Source: Pseudomonas reinekei (GTDB lineage: Bacteria; Pseudomonadota; Gammaproteobacteria; Pseudomonadales; Pseudomonadaceae). From it: DNA of 64,000 bases. The stretch lies in NCBI RefSeq assembly GCF_001945365.1, contig NZ_MSTQ01000003.1, forward strand, positions 372,001 through 436,000, given 5' to 3'. Positions 37,170 to 46,261 of this stretch are shown here, piece by piece. Position 1 is the stretch's first letter. The number at the start of each line of letters is the position of its first letter. Below the pieces are notes generated by a model. It saw only the letters and a program-made list of their open reading frames with translations. It was not told the DNA's origin and did not search any database. Position numbers and translations under genes: made by a program.

Positions 37170-38534
37170 TTAGCGAACACCATCCTGACGCAATGCAGCC
37201 GGGGTGAAGTCGCTGGTGGTGGCAGTGAAGCCGAAGTCATACGCGGACTTCTCTTCGTTCTTCATGCCCAGCGCCAGGTAACGACCCGATTGCAGGTCGT
37301 ACAGGGTTTCGAGGGCATACCATGGCACTTGTTTGTCGTAGTAGTTCTCGGCATGGGCCTCGGCAACGCGCCACAGTTGGCCGCGACCGTCGTAGTGATC
37401 GATCACCGCCGCTTGCCAGGTGTCTTCGTCGATGTAGAAGTCACGCTTGGCGTAGATGTGGCGCTGACCTTCCTTCAAGGTTGCAACCACATGCCAGACG
37501 CGACGCAACTCGTAACGAGCCAGATCCTGGTTGATGTGGCCAGCCTTGATGATGTCGGTGTACTTGAGCTTCGGATCGTCGAGCTTGTAGGAGTCGGAGG
37601 CGATGTACATCTCTTTCTTGCCTTCGAGCTTCCAGTCGTAGCGGTCCGGTGCACCGTTGTACATGTCCAGGTTGTCAGAGGTACGCAGGCCGTCGGCAGC
37701 GGTACCCGGGCCGTCATAGGACACTTGTGGCGCACGACGCACGCGACGCTGACCGGCGTTGTAGACCCACGCCGAACGCGGTTCCTTCACCTGGTCGAGG
37801 GTTTCGTGCACCAGCAGCACACCACCGGCCAGACGTGCCGGGGCGGTCACTTTCTGCTTGAAGTAGAACAGGATGTTGCCCGGGTTCGCCGGATCGTAGT
37901 CCTTCATCTTGTCGCGGAACACGAACTGGTCCTGGAAGTACACCAGGCTGAACGAGCCGTTCGGCTGTGGTGTGGCCTGGGTGACCAGACGGGTCACGCT
38001 ACCACCGCGATAACGGGTGATGTGGTTCCAGATGACTTCAACGCCACTCTTCGGAATCGGGAACGGAATGGCGGTTTCGAAGTTTTCCAGGCCGTTGCCG
38101 CCGGACACCAGCTTGGTGTTGGTGGCGTTCTTCTTGATGGCGGCGAACACGTCATCCGGCACGGTAGCGCCGCGATGGGACGGGTACACCGGCATCTTGA
38201 AGGTTTCCGGGTAGCGCTTGAACATCGCGTACTGACCCGGCGCGAGCTTTGCCTTGTACTGGTCGACGTTCTGCGCCGTGATGGTGAACAGCGGTTTTTC
38301 GCCCGGGTACGGATCGGACAGGAAGCCCTTGCTGTCGACAGTGCCCGCGTTCTTCGCCAGCGGTTTCCAGGCCGGGATCGAACCGTCGGCATTACCGGCC
38401 ATTTCAGCGCCCATCGGGGTCAGGCTCTTGCCCAGCTTGTCTGCTTCGGCCGCAGGGACCGCCGCCATGACACCGGTCGCCAACAGCGAAAGCCCCAGGA
38501 CACCGATGTGGAACAGACTCTTGGTTATTTTCAT
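37170..38534 (-). CDS. DUF1329 secreted protein (LolA/LolB-like fold)
   Basis: A 454-residue protein with a signal peptide (cleavage near TGVMAAVPA, about residue 24). DUF1329 is distantly related to lipoprotein-carrier folds that bind lipids, and is nearly always found with a DUF1302 protein. The AGQRRVRRAPQVSYDGPGT segment is characteristic of the family. Role inferred: a periplasmic lipid-handling partner of the outer-membrane DUF1302 protein encoded 28 bp upstream. AGGACG precedes the ATG. Confidence 0.85.
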   Translation of the reverse strand: MKITKSLFHIGVLGLSLLATGVMAAVPAAEADKLGKSLTPMGAEMAGNADGSIPAWKPLAKNAGTVDSKGFLSDPYPGEKPLFTITAQNVDQYKAKLAPGQYAMFKRYPETFKMPVYPSHRGATVPDDVFAAIKKNATNTKLVSGGNGLENFETAIPFPIPKSGVEVIWNHITRYRGGSVTRLVTQATPQPNGSFSLVYFQDQFVFRDKMKDYDPANPGNILFYFKQKVTAPARLAGGVLLVHETLDQVKEPRSAWVYNAGQRRVRRAPQVSYDGPGTAADGLRTSDNLDMYNGAPDRYDWKLEGKKEMYIASDSYKLDDPKLKYTDIIKAGHINQDLARYELRRVWHVVATLKEGQRHIYAKRDFYIDEDTWQAAVIDHYDGRGQLWRVAEAHAENYYDKQVPWYALETLYDLQSGRYLALGMKNEEKSAYDFGFTATTSDFTPAALRQDGVR

Positions 38535-38562
38535 ATTTGCGTTCGTCCTGAAAATACAGTGC

Positions 38563-40449
38563 TTAGAAGTTCACGCCGAAGCTGAGCGCAACGAAGTCGC
38601 GGTCATCCACAGTGGTGTACTTGCCGTCGAAGAAGTTGGTGTACGCCAGGCTTGCGGTGTAGGTGTTCTGGTACTCGGCATCAACACCCAGGCTGACCGC
38701 TTTGCGACCTTCCTCGAAGTTGCCGCCAGGACCAGGCGAGTAACCATCAACGTCGTGGGACCAGGCCACGTTCGGTTTGAGGTTCACACCGGCGAACACG
38801 TCGTTGTATTCCCAGATGGCACGACCGCGATAACCCCAGGAGGTGGCAGTGGTGAAGCCATCGTCGTTGCAATTACGGTTGAGGTTGTTGGTCGGCGTAC
38901 CAGGACCGGCACCGGCGATGGTGCTGCTGTTAAGTGCTTGGCAGGTATTCTGGCCACCGGTGGCCGGCAGTTCACCTGGTCCGTAGACCGGATCGCGGCC
39001 ATAACGAACGTCGGAGGTGCTTTCCAGGCCGCCAACGTGGGTTACGCCCACTTCGCCTACCAGGGTCAGACGGCTGGCGCCCATGACCTGATCGAAGAAG
39101 TGCGTCAGTGTGGTCTGGAACTGGGTCACTTCTTTACGACGATAGCCGTGCAGGTCCTGGCCCGGGACACCGTTGAGCAGCGAGGCGTTGGTCAGCGCGC
39201 CGCCCAAAGGACGAACACCGGCGAACAGGATGTCGGTGGAGTTGAGCTGCACCGGTGCGTTCGGACGGTAGCTGATTTCACCGCTCCACGCCGTGCCGGT
39301 AGGCAGGGTGGTGGAGAAGCTCAAGCCATAGAGACGGATGTCTTCCGGATACTCGACGAAGTAGTTCGAGTTACCCGCAACGATCAGTGGCGCCAGCGCC
39401 CTGAAGGCTGCCGGCAGCGCCGCTGCCCCGGCGTAGACCGATGCTGGAGCACCGGTGGCGCTGAAGATCGGCGCGCGGCTGTGATAGTTCATGAAGTAGG
39501 CACCGAACTCGGTGTCCAGCGGGTCGAACATGTACTTCAGGGACGCGCCCCACTGGCCGCTGTCGCGAGCATCGCGATCCGGACCACGGCGTACCAGTAC
39601 ACCTTCGTTGTCCACGTTGACGCCCAGACGGGTCAGTGTCGGCAATGCCGCGGCCGGAATGGTCGAGCGCTTGTTCAGCACGCGCAGGTTGTTATCGCAA
39701 CCGTCGGCAATGATGTCCGGCTGGGAGAAGAAGGTGCCGCAGTTGTCGACGACAGTCTGGTCCCATTCGATCTGGTAGAAGGCTTCAGCCGACAGGTTAT
39801 CGGTGAGGCTTTGGGACACGTAGAACATGTTGACCGGGATCAGGCCTTCCTTGATCTCGGCGCCTGGGCGACGGAACGCGGACACGTCGATCGGGTTGAT
39901 CGAGTTGATGCCGCTGCCGATGAACGTACTTTCACCCCAGCTCACTACTTGCTTGCCCAGACGAACCGAACCCGGCTGATCGGCAATAGAGTAGTTGTGG
40001 TAAACGAAGGCATCGAGGATCTGACCGCCAGCGGACTTGGCGCCTTCCTTGCGGTTGCTGTCGCTGATGTCCTTGAACGGACGGCTTTCGTCCTTGAGTT
40101 CAAAGTCGTACCAGTATTTGCCACGGACGAACACGCCGGTGTCGCCGTACTTCAACTCAAGGTCATGGATACCCTTGAAGATCTTCGAGAAGGTCTCACC
40201 GCTCTTGAAGTTCAGGTGACCGTCATCGGAGGTCTGGGACAGGCCTCGGCCGCCGTTGTTGACGCCGATGAGGTTCTTGTTGGCGCTTTCAGTAGACCAA
40301 CTCGCCCCGATCGACAGGGAAGAGTCGAACTGACCTTCGATTTCACCAACGTTGAAACTGACGCCGAATGCAGGCCCGGCGAGCGTAGAGGCAAGGCTGA
40401 CGGCCAAAGGCAGTTTAGCCCGGCGCCAGAACTGGTTTACTGATGTCAT
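38563..40449 (-). CDS. DUF1302 outer-membrane protein
   Basis: A 628-residue protein with a signal peptide (about 1-29) and a C-terminus ending in a Phe-terminated strand (VALSFGVNF), as in beta-barrel outer-membrane proteins. DUF1302 proteins are thought to form barrels for hydrophobic compounds and occur with DUF1329 partners and lipid- or terpene-degrading genes. It starts the two-gene DUF1302-DUF1329 unit. The 336-bp upstream region contains no gene. Confidence 0.85.
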   Translation of the reverse strand: MTSVNQFWRRAKLPLAVSLASTLAGPAFGVSFNVGEIEGQFDSSLSIGASWSTESANKNLIGVNNGGRGLSQTSDDGHLNFKSGETFSKIFKGIHDLELKYGDTGVFVRGKYWYDFELKDESRPFKDISDSNRKEGAKSAGGQILDAFVYHNYSIADQPGSVRLGKQVVSWGESTFIGSGINSINPIDVSAFRRPGAEIKEGLIPVNMFYVSQSLTDNLSAEAFYQIEWDQTVVDNCGTFFSQPDIIADGCDNNLRVLNKRSTIPAAALPTLTRLGVNVDNEGVLVRRGPDRDARDSGQWGASLKYMFDPLDTEFGAYFMNYHSRAPIFSATGAPASVYAGAAALPAAFRALAPLIVAGNSNYFVEYPEDIRLYGLSFSTTLPTGTAWSGEISYRPNAPVQLNSTDILFAGVRPLGGALTNASLLNGVPGQDLHGYRRKEVTQFQTTLTHFFDQVMGASRLTLVGEVGVTHVGGLESTSDVRYGRDPVYGPGELPATGGQNTCQALNSSTIAGAGPGTPTNNLNRNCNDDGFTTATSWGYRGRAIWEYNDVFAGVNLKPNVAWSHDVDGYSPGPGGNFEEGRKAVSLGVDAEYQNTYTASLAYTNFFDGKYTTVDDRDFVALSFGVNF

Positions 40450-40785
40450 CGACGCTACTCCATGTGCATTTTATTGTTATGGCAGTGAGCACTTTTAAAA
40501 ACGCTTGGATAACAGGGAGCCATGGCATCCCAAAGTCACTCCAAAGTTGCATCGCCCCGGTTTGTGCGTTTGCCCCGTTCTTAAAAATCCTTGAGCGGAC
40601 TATAGCCAGCAGGTAGTAGTGCTTGATCCCTCTAAAGTGTGATTTGCAGCTGCCAGCCACTCTGGAACAGTCCTTTGCCAAGCCGACACCTGTCGGCAGG
40701 GCAAGAATGGCTGAAATTTCGGATTTGACAAGGCAAGCGCTTGCTTGGTGGGGCTGGCGTGCCTTTTCGGCACGCCAGAAGACAC
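40450..40785. other. 336-bp gene-free region upstream of the DUF1302 gene
   Basis: This holds the promoter region of DUF1302-DUF1329 and the end of the acyl-CoA synthetase transcript. A perfect 10-bp hairpin, CTGGCGTGCC (40754-40763) and GGCACGCCAG (40769-40778), lies 8 bp beyond the synthetase stop but has no T-run. I saw no convincing sigma-70 or sigma-54 promoter and no gene. Confidence 0.6.
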
Positions 40786-42468
40786 TTAAAGCGTCGAGAG
40801 GAAGGTGCTGTTGGTGGCTTGCCATTCGGTGATGTCGACACGAATTTTCTTCTTGTCGAGCTTGCCGACGCTGGTCTTGGGAATTTCGGTAACAAGGGCA
40901 ATTTGACTCGGGATCGCCCACTTGCTCAGGTGCCCCAGTTCGACAAATGGCTTGAGGTGTTCCTTGAGTTCCCGCGCCCCAATCACATGGCCTTCACGGA
41001 CCACCAGCAAGGCAAACGGACGCTCGCCCCACTGCGGGTCGGCAATCCCCACCACTGCTACTTCGCGTACCGCTACGTGGCGACTGATCAGGTCTTCCAG
41101 GTCCAGGGAGGAGATCCATTCGCCGCCGGTCTTGATCACGTCCTTGATCCGGTCGCGAATATCGATCACGCCCATGCTGTCGAGTGTGGCCACGTCACCG
41201 GTATGCAGCCAACCTCCCGCCCAGAGCTCGGCGCCCTTCTGCGGTTCGTTGAAATAGCCTTCGGTGAGCCAGGGCGCGCGCAGTACCAACTCCCCCTGGG
41301 TTTCGCCATCGGCCGGCAGGAAGTGGCCCTCGGTATCGACAATGGCGGCTTCCACCAATGGCCCTGGCACTCCGGCCTTGATCCGGTAAGTGGTGCGTTC
41401 ATCCTCGCTGCCGGCCATCAGCTCGTCGTTAAGGTGCGCACAGGACACCAGTGGCCCGGTTTCCGACATGCCATAGGCGGCGGTCAGTTGAATGCCCTTG
41501 GCCTTGGCGGCTTCGTACAGTGAGCGGTTCAGCGCGCTGCCGCCAATGACGATTTTCCAGCCACCGAAGTCGGTGTCTTGCGACGCCTTGGCGTTGAGGA
41601 CCATTTGCAGGATGGTGGGCACACAGTGCGAGAAGGAGACCTTTTCCTTGCGCCACAGCTCCACCAGGAATTCCGGGTCGTAGCGGCCGGGATAAACCTG
41701 TTTGAGCCCCAGCATGGTCGCCACATAGGGCAGTCCCCAGGCATGCACGTGGAACATCGGGGTGATCGGCATGTACACGTCGTTGGTGCCCAGCAGGCGC
41801 ACGCTGTCGATCGCGCCCATGATCGTCGACACGCCCATGGTGTGCAGCACCAGTTGCCGATGGGTGAAGTACACGCCCTTGGGATTGCCGGTCGTGCCGG
41901 TGGTGTAGAACGTGGTCGCCACCGAGTTTTCGTCGAAGTCCTGGAAGTCGTATTGCGGACTCGCGGCGGCCAGCAACTGCTCATACTCGCCGACGAGATT
42001 GGGCAGTTCTGCGGTTTTTTCCGGAAGGTCGGTCAGCAGCAAGGTTTTCTCGACCGTGGTCAGGTGTCCGGCAATCGCGTTGTACAGCCCCACGAATTCG
42101 CTGTTGACCAGCACAAAGCGGTCCACGGCATGGTTCATGGTGTAGAGGATTTGTTCCGGCGAAAGACGCACGTTGATGGTGTGGATCACCGCCCCGATCA
42201 TTGGAATGGCGAACATGCATTCCAGGTAACGATGGCTGTCCCAATCCATGACCGCCACGGTGTCCCCGGGCTTGACCCCGGCGGCCGTCAATACGTTGGC
42301 CAGCCGCGCGACCCGTTCGATCAGGGTCGGATAGCTGTAGCGCAACTGGTCGCGGTAAACGATTTCGCGGGTTTTCTCATAACGCGCGCCGGACATGAGC
42401 AGCCGTTTGATCAGCAGCGGATACTGGTAAGCGCCTTCGGCTGGGGGAATAACGCGTGTCTGCAACAT
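40786..42468 (-). CDS. AMP-forming acyl-CoA synthetase (medium/long-chain fatty acid type)
   Basis: A 560-residue ANL-superfamily enzyme that activates a carboxylic acid with ATP and CoA. The AMP-binding P-loop reads YTTGTTGNPKGV, followed by AAYGMSETG and the hinge-region GGWLHTGDVA and DRIKDVIKTGGEWIS. Similarity is to fatty acyl-CoA ligases, and the DUF1302/DUF1329 neighbours suggest a hydrophobic acid taken up through them. AGGGAT precedes the ATG. The exact chain length cannot be read from sequence. Confidence 0.88.
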   Translation of the reverse strand: MLQTRVIPPAEGAYQYPLLIKRLLMSGARYEKTREIVYRDQLRYSYPTLIERVARLANVLTAAGVKPGDTVAVMDWDSHRYLECMFAIPMIGAVIHTINVRLSPEQILYTMNHAVDRFVLVNSEFVGLYNAIAGHLTTVEKTLLLTDLPEKTAELPNLVGEYEQLLAAASPQYDFQDFDENSVATTFYTTGTTGNPKGVYFTHRQLVLHTMGVSTIMGAIDSVRLLGTNDVYMPITPMFHVHAWGLPYVATMLGLKQVYPGRYDPEFLVELWRKEKVSFSHCVPTILQMVLNAKASQDTDFGGWKIVIGGSALNRSLYEAAKAKGIQLTAAYGMSETGPLVSCAHLNDELMAGSEDERTTYRIKAGVPGPLVEAAIVDTEGHFLPADGETQGELVLRAPWLTEGYFNEPQKGAELWAGGWLHTGDVATLDSMGVIDIRDRIKDVIKTGGEWISSLDLEDLISRHVAVREVAVVGIADPQWGERPFALLVVREGHVIGARELKEHLKPFVELGHLSKWAIPSQIALVTEIPKTSVGKLDKKKIRVDITEWQATNSTFLSTL

Positions 42469-42567
42469 AAGAATCCCTTTTCTGACTGCACGGTCGTGGC
42501 TGTTAAGTACGCACTGTAGTGCGCCTGAACGCCCGCCAAATCAGCCAAAGGAATGATTTGCAGAACC

Positions 42568-42600
42568 GCGCAAATGCTAGCGTTGCGCCAGCATTTGCGC
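42568..42600. repeat. Perfect 11-bp hairpin between LysE and acyl-CoA synthetase genes
   Basis: GCGCAAATGCT (42568-42578) and AGCATTTGCGC (42590-42600) pair around an 11-nt loop. No T-run follows on either strand. It lies 40 bp beyond the LysE stop and may end its transcript. Confidence 0.7.
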
Positions 42601-42639
42601 GTAGATGCAGGAGCCTCCGAAGGCTGCTCCCGCACAGAA

Positions 42640-43269
42640 TCAATGCATCTCGGTAAACGCCAGCTTGACGCCGATGGCGATCAGCACCGCGCCCATCGTC
42701 CGGTCAAACCAGTGACCCATGCGGGCGAAACCGGCGCGCACCCTTTGCTGGCTGAACAACATGGCCACCAGGCAGAACCAGATCGCCGTCGCCACCGCCA
42801 GGTAAACCCCGTAACCGGCCTGCACCGCCAGCGGCGTATGCGGATTGATGACCACGGTGAACAGCGACAGGAAGAACAGCGTGGCTTTGGGATTCAGACC
42901 ATTGGTCACGAAACCCGAGGTGAAGGCGCCACGGGCGGTTCGCTCGCCGGCTTCCTGGTGCAGATCGTCCGTCACTGTTTTCGCCGGTTGCGCCCGCAGC
43001 GCCTTGATGCCGATGTACAGCAGGTAAGCGGCGGCAGCCCATTTCAAGGCGTTGAACAGCATAATCGACTGAGACACGATCAGGCCGATGCCCAGCAACG
43101 AATACCCCACGTGCAGGAAAATCGCCGTGCCGACGCCCAGCGCCGTCCAGGTGCCGGCACGACGACCGTGGGTTACGCTCTCACGCACCACCACGGCGAA
43201 GTCCGGGCCGGGGCTGGCCACGGCCAGCAGGTGGATGAGGGCAACGGTCAAGAACTCGGTCCAGTACAT
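42640..43269 (-). CDS. LysE/RhtB-family amino-acid exporter
   Basis: A 209-residue inner-membrane protein with about six helices. The family-typical SPGPDFAVVVRESVTHGRRA follows the first helix, and GFVTNGLNPKATLFFLSLF lies in the middle. Family members export amino acids such as homoserine, threonine or lysine; the substrate here is unknown. Divergent from the D-2-hydroxyacid dehydrogenase gene. Confidence 0.87.
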   Translation of the reverse strand: MYWTEFLTVALIHLLAVASPGPDFAVVVRESVTHGRRAGTWTALGVGTAIFLHVGYSLLGIGLIVSQSIMLFNALKWAAAAYLLYIGIKALRAQPAKTVTDDLHQEAGERTARGAFTSGFVTNGLNPKATLFFLSLFTVVINPHTPLAVQAGYGVYLAVATAIWFCLVAMLFSQQRVRAGFARMGHWFDRTMGAVLIAIGVKLAFTEMH

Positions 43270-43360
43270 GGGGGCTCCTTCAGGCCAAGCGTAACTATTT
43301 ATTTCATCTGGTAGGCTCGGCAGATTACGCCTTCAGTTCATTGCACAAAAGGTACAGTTG

Positions 43361-44326
43361 ATGACGAACACTCGCCGCGCCGTTTTCCTCGACCATCCAT
43401 CCCTCGATCTGGGCGACCTCGATTTGAGCCCGCTACGTGACTGCTTCAGCGAGTTGCAGCTGTACCCCCAGACACTGCCGGATCAAGTGATCGAACATCT
43501 CAAGGGCGCTACCGTGGCGATCAGCAACAAAATACTGATCGATGCCGCGGCCATGGCGGCGAGCCCCGAGCTGAAGCTGATCCTGATCACCGCCACCGGC
43601 ACCAACAACGTCGACCTCGCGGCCGCACGGGCCCACGGCATTACCGTGTGCAACTGTCAGGGCTACGGCACGCCGTCAGTGGCGCAACACACCCTCATGC
43701 TGCTGCTCAACCTGGCGACGCGCCTGGCCGACTATCAGAAAGCCGTGGGTGAAGGGCGCTGGCAGCAAGCCAAGCAGTTCTGCCTGCTGGACTACCCGAT
43801 CGTCGAACTGGAGGGCAAAACCCTCGGCTTGCTCGGCCACGGCGAATTGGGCGGCGCGGTCGCACGCCTGGCTGAAGCCTTTGGCATGCGCGTGTTACTG
43901 GGCCAGATCCCGGGGCGCCCTGCCCGCCCGGATCGTTTGCCACTGGACGCACTGCTGCCGCAAATCGACGCACTGACCCTGCACTGCCCGCTCAACGAGC
44001 ACACCCGCCATTTTATTGGGGCCCGTGAACTGGCTTCGATGAAGCCCGGCGCTTTCGTGGTCAACACCGCTCGCGGCGGTTTGATCGACGAACAGGCCCT
44101 GGCCGATGCATTGCGCAATGGCCACCTAGGCGGCGCCGCTACCGACGTGCTCAGTGTCGAGCCGCCGGTCAACGGCAATCCACTGCTGGCCACCGACATC
44201 CCGCGCCTGATCGTCACCCCGCACAACGCCTGGGGCAGTCGCGAAGCGCGTCAACGCATCGTGGGCCAGGTGACTGAAAACGCCCTCGGGTACTTCAGCG
44301 GTAAGGCGCTGCGGGTCGTCAATTGA
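43361..44326 (+). CDS. hprA: D-2-hydroxyacid dehydrogenase (glycerate/hydroxypyruvate type)
   Basis: A 321-residue NAD(P)-dependent dehydrogenase. The NAD-binding loop is LGLLGHGELGG, the catalytic Arg lies in NTARGGLIDE and the catalytic His in TPHNAWG. Closest family resemblance is to glycerate dehydrogenase (HprA), which reduces hydroxypyruvate or glyoxylate. I start at ATG 43361 with AAAAGG upstream rather than at the TTG one codon before. The gene is followed 33 nt later by rsmC. Confidence 0.85.
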   Translation: MTNTRRAVFLDHPSLDLGDLDLSPLRDCFSELQLYPQTLPDQVIEHLKGATVAISNKILIDAAAMAASPELKLILITATGTNNVDLAAARAHGITVCNCQGYGTPSVAQHTLMLLLNLATRLADYQKAVGEGRWQQAKQFCLLDYPIVELEGKTLGLLGHGELGGAVARLAEAFGMRVLLGQIPGRPARPDRLPLDALLPQIDALTLHCPLNEHTRHFIGARELASMKPGAFVVNTARGGLIDEQALADALRNGHLGGAATDVLSVEPPVNGNPLLATDIPRLIVTPHNAWGSREARQRIVGQVTENALGYFSGKALRVVN

Positions 44327-44359
44327 TAGACTGCTGCACTTTTTTTCACAGGAGCAGTT

Positions 44360-45358
44360 ATGGATCCGCGCAGTGAAGTACTGCTTCGTCAGGCTGAATT
44401 ATTCCAGGGCTCGGTGTTGTTGGCCGGTTTGCCCGCCGATGACTTGCTAGGCCGCCTGCCCGCCGCCCGCGGCTGGTGCTGGCATGCCGGTGATCAAGCC
44501 GCGCTGGACGCGCGTTTCGCCGAGCGCAGCCATTTTGGCGTACATGTGCCGGAACACGAATTCGAAGCCGCCGTGGTGTTTTTACCCAAGTCCAAGGATT
44601 TGACCGACTACATCCTCAACGCCTTGGCCTCGCGGCTGGCCGGCCGCGAGCTGTACCTGGTCGGCGAGAAAAAAAGCGGTATCGAGGGCGCCGCCAAACA
44701 ACTCAATCCATTCGGCAAGCCCCGCAAGCTCGACAGTGCACGGCACTGCCAGCTGTGGTTGGTGACGGTGGCCAATGCGCCTGAAGCCAAACCGTTGGAA
44801 AGCCTCGCGCAGACCTACGAACTGCCACTGGCTGAAGGCCCGCTCACAGTCATCAGCCTGCCGGGCGTATTCAGCCATGGCCGCCTGGATCGCGGCAGCG
44901 CCCTGCTGCTGGAGCATCTGGACAAATTGCCAAGCGGCCACTTGCTGGACTTCGGTTGCGGTGCGGGTGTTTTGGGCGCGGCCGTTAAACGCCGTTACCC
45001 ACACAATCAGGTGACGTTGCTCGACGTCGATGCGTTTGCCGCCGCCAGCAGCCGCCTGACGCTGGCTGCCAACGGTCTGGAAGCTGACGTGATTACCGGC
45101 GATGGAATCGATGCCGCGCCGATGGGATTGAGTGCGATTTTGAGCAACCCGCCCTTCCATGTCGGCGTCCACACCGATTATTTCGCCACCGAGAACTTGC
45201 TGCGAAAAGCTGCCAAACATCTGAAAAACGGCGGCGAACTGCGCTTGGTAGCGAACAGCTTCCTGAAGTATCAACCGCTGATCGAAGAGCATTTGGGCGT
45301 TTGTGCGATCAAAGCCGAAGGTCAGGGTTTCAGAATCTACCGGGCCAAACGCGGATAG
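44360..45358 (+). CDS. rsmC: 16S rRNA m2G1207 methyltransferase RsmC
   Basis: A 332-residue two-domain methyltransferase. The C-terminal catalytic half has the SAM motif [13 protein letters not shown] and the catalytic NPPFH typical of N2-guanine methyltransferases; the N-terminal half is a degenerate duplicate used for substrate binding. It methylates G1207 of 16S rRNA in the 30S subunit. AGGAG precedes the ATG. The next element downstream is the manganese riboswitch. Confidence 0.93.
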   Translation: MDPRSEVLLRQAELFQGSVLLAGLPADDLLGRLPAARGWCWHAGDQAALDARFAERSHFGVHVPEHEFEAAVVFLPKSKDLTDYILNALASRLAGRELYLVGEKKSGIEGAAKQLNPFGKPRKLDSARHCQLWLVTVANAPEAKPLESLAQTYELPLAEGPLTVISLPGVFSHGRLDRGSALLLEHLDKLPSGHLLDFGCGAGVLGAAVKRRYPHNQVTLLDVDAFAAASSRLTLAANGLEADVITGDGIDAAPMGLSAILSNPPFHVGVHTDYFATENLLRKAAKHLKNGGELRLVANSFLKYQPLIEEHLGVCAIKAEGQGFRIYRAKRG

Positions 45359-45401
45359 AAATTTCTACTTGCCGAATGGATTTTGCCTAGGCAGAATCCG
45401 C

Positions 45402-45611
45402 TCCGTCCTAGGGGAGTAGTCTCCCACGAGCGCCATGCTCGTCCGGCATACGTCAACATACTTGGTCCTCAGACCATGGCGTATGCGACCCCAGCGTCCG
45501 CATCAGACGGATTGCAGGGTTTGACAAGACCTATGACACGAACACCTTACCCGGGGCGGGAAGGCTGTACGTGTCATAGCCGTGTCGACCCGCCCCTTAG
45601 GAAAACCCCTG
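45402..45611 (+). promoter_or_regulatory. yybP-ykoY manganese riboswitch
   Basis: The conserved aptamer core GGGGAGTAG is at 45411-45419. CTAGGGG (45408-45414) can pair with CCCCAG (45489-45494) as the closing helix, and GTCAACATACTTGG and the CATACG/CGTATG arms match the second half of the family. Downstream, CTATGACAC (45531-45539) pairs with GTGTCATAG (45571-45579), and GGGGCGGG (45553-45560) with CCCGCCCC (45589-45596), which ends next to the ribosome binding region. Mn2+ binding would be expected to free translation of the exporter gene. Confidence 0.85.
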
Positions 45612-46196
45612 ATGCTGGATTCTTTACTCGTTCCGACCGCAATCGTTGCCTTGGCCGAAATCGGCGACAAGACGCAATTGCTCGCGCTCATTCTCGCTGC
45701 CCGCTTCCGCAAGCCCTGGCCGATCATCGCCGGCATCGTCGCCGCGACCCTGGCCAACCACGCGGCCGCCGGCGCGGTGGGTGCCTGGGTGGGCAGTTTC
45801 TTCTCGGATACGTTATTGCACTGGATCCTCGCGGCGAGCTTTGCCGCCACCGCACTGTGGACCCTGGTGCCCGACAAGATGGATGACGACGAAGCCAGCA
45901 CCGCCCGCAAGTTCGGGCCATTCCTGACCACGCTGATCGCGTTCTTCCTCGCGGAAATCGGCGACAAGACCCAGATCGCGACCGTGATGCTGGCGGCGCA
46001 ATATCCGGAATTGTGGCTGGTGATCATCGGCACCACGCTCGGCATGTTGATTGCCAACGTACCGGTGGTTCTGGCGGGTAACTTTGCCGCAGACAAACTG
46101 CCTTTGACGCTGATTCGTCGCCTGGCGGCTTCGGCGTTCTTCATTCTGGCGATCGTTGCGGTGTACAAGGCGATGCAGGCGAGCGGGTGGGTTTGA
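45612..46196 (+). CDS. GDT1/UPF0016 family manganese exporter
   Basis: A 194-residue inner-membrane protein with about six helices in two repeats. Each repeat carries the family signature EIGDKTQ, at 16-22 and 115-121, which supplies the acidic cation-binding residues. Bacterial members such as MneA of Vibrio cholerae export Mn2+. The manganese riboswitch directly upstream supports that role. I start at ATG 45612, after the riboswitch; an in-frame start at 45582 lies inside its expression platform. Confidence 0.92.
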   Translation: MLDSLLVPTAIVALAEIGDKTQLLALILAARFRKPWPIIAGIVAATLANHAAAGAVGAWVGSFFSDTLLHWILAASFAATALWTLVPDKMDDDEASTARKFGPFLTTLIAFFLAEIGDKTQIATVMLAAQYPELWLVIIGTTLGMLIANVPVVLAGNFAADKLPLTLIRRLAASAFFILAIVAVYKAMQASGWV

Positions 46197-46212
46197 CGCG
46201 GCAAGGCAATCA

Positions 46213-46244
46213 TTGTGGCGAGGGAGCTTGCTCCCTCGCCACAA
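46213..46244. repeat. Perfect inverted repeat between convergent genes (REP type 2)
   Basis: TTGTGGCGAGGGAGC (46213-46227) and GCTCCCTCGCCACAA (46230-46244). The same kind of element appears at 56171-56200 and 60234-60350. Confidence 0.85.
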
Positions 46245-46261
46245 GTGTCATCGCGCGCAGA

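Noticed and set aside
38254-40443. 729-codon plus-strand open frame
   Set aside because: Antisense to the DUF1302 gene, which has a signal peptide and barrel-type C-terminus.
40450-40785. Possible sigma-54 promoter (TGGC...TGCA) before the DUF1302 gene
   Set aside because: The spacing and the GC/GG core do not match the -24/-12 consensus closely enough.
42411-42635. Minus-strand 74-codon frame upstream of the acyl-CoA synthetase
   Set aside because: It spans the synthetase start region and a hairpin and has no protein-like features.
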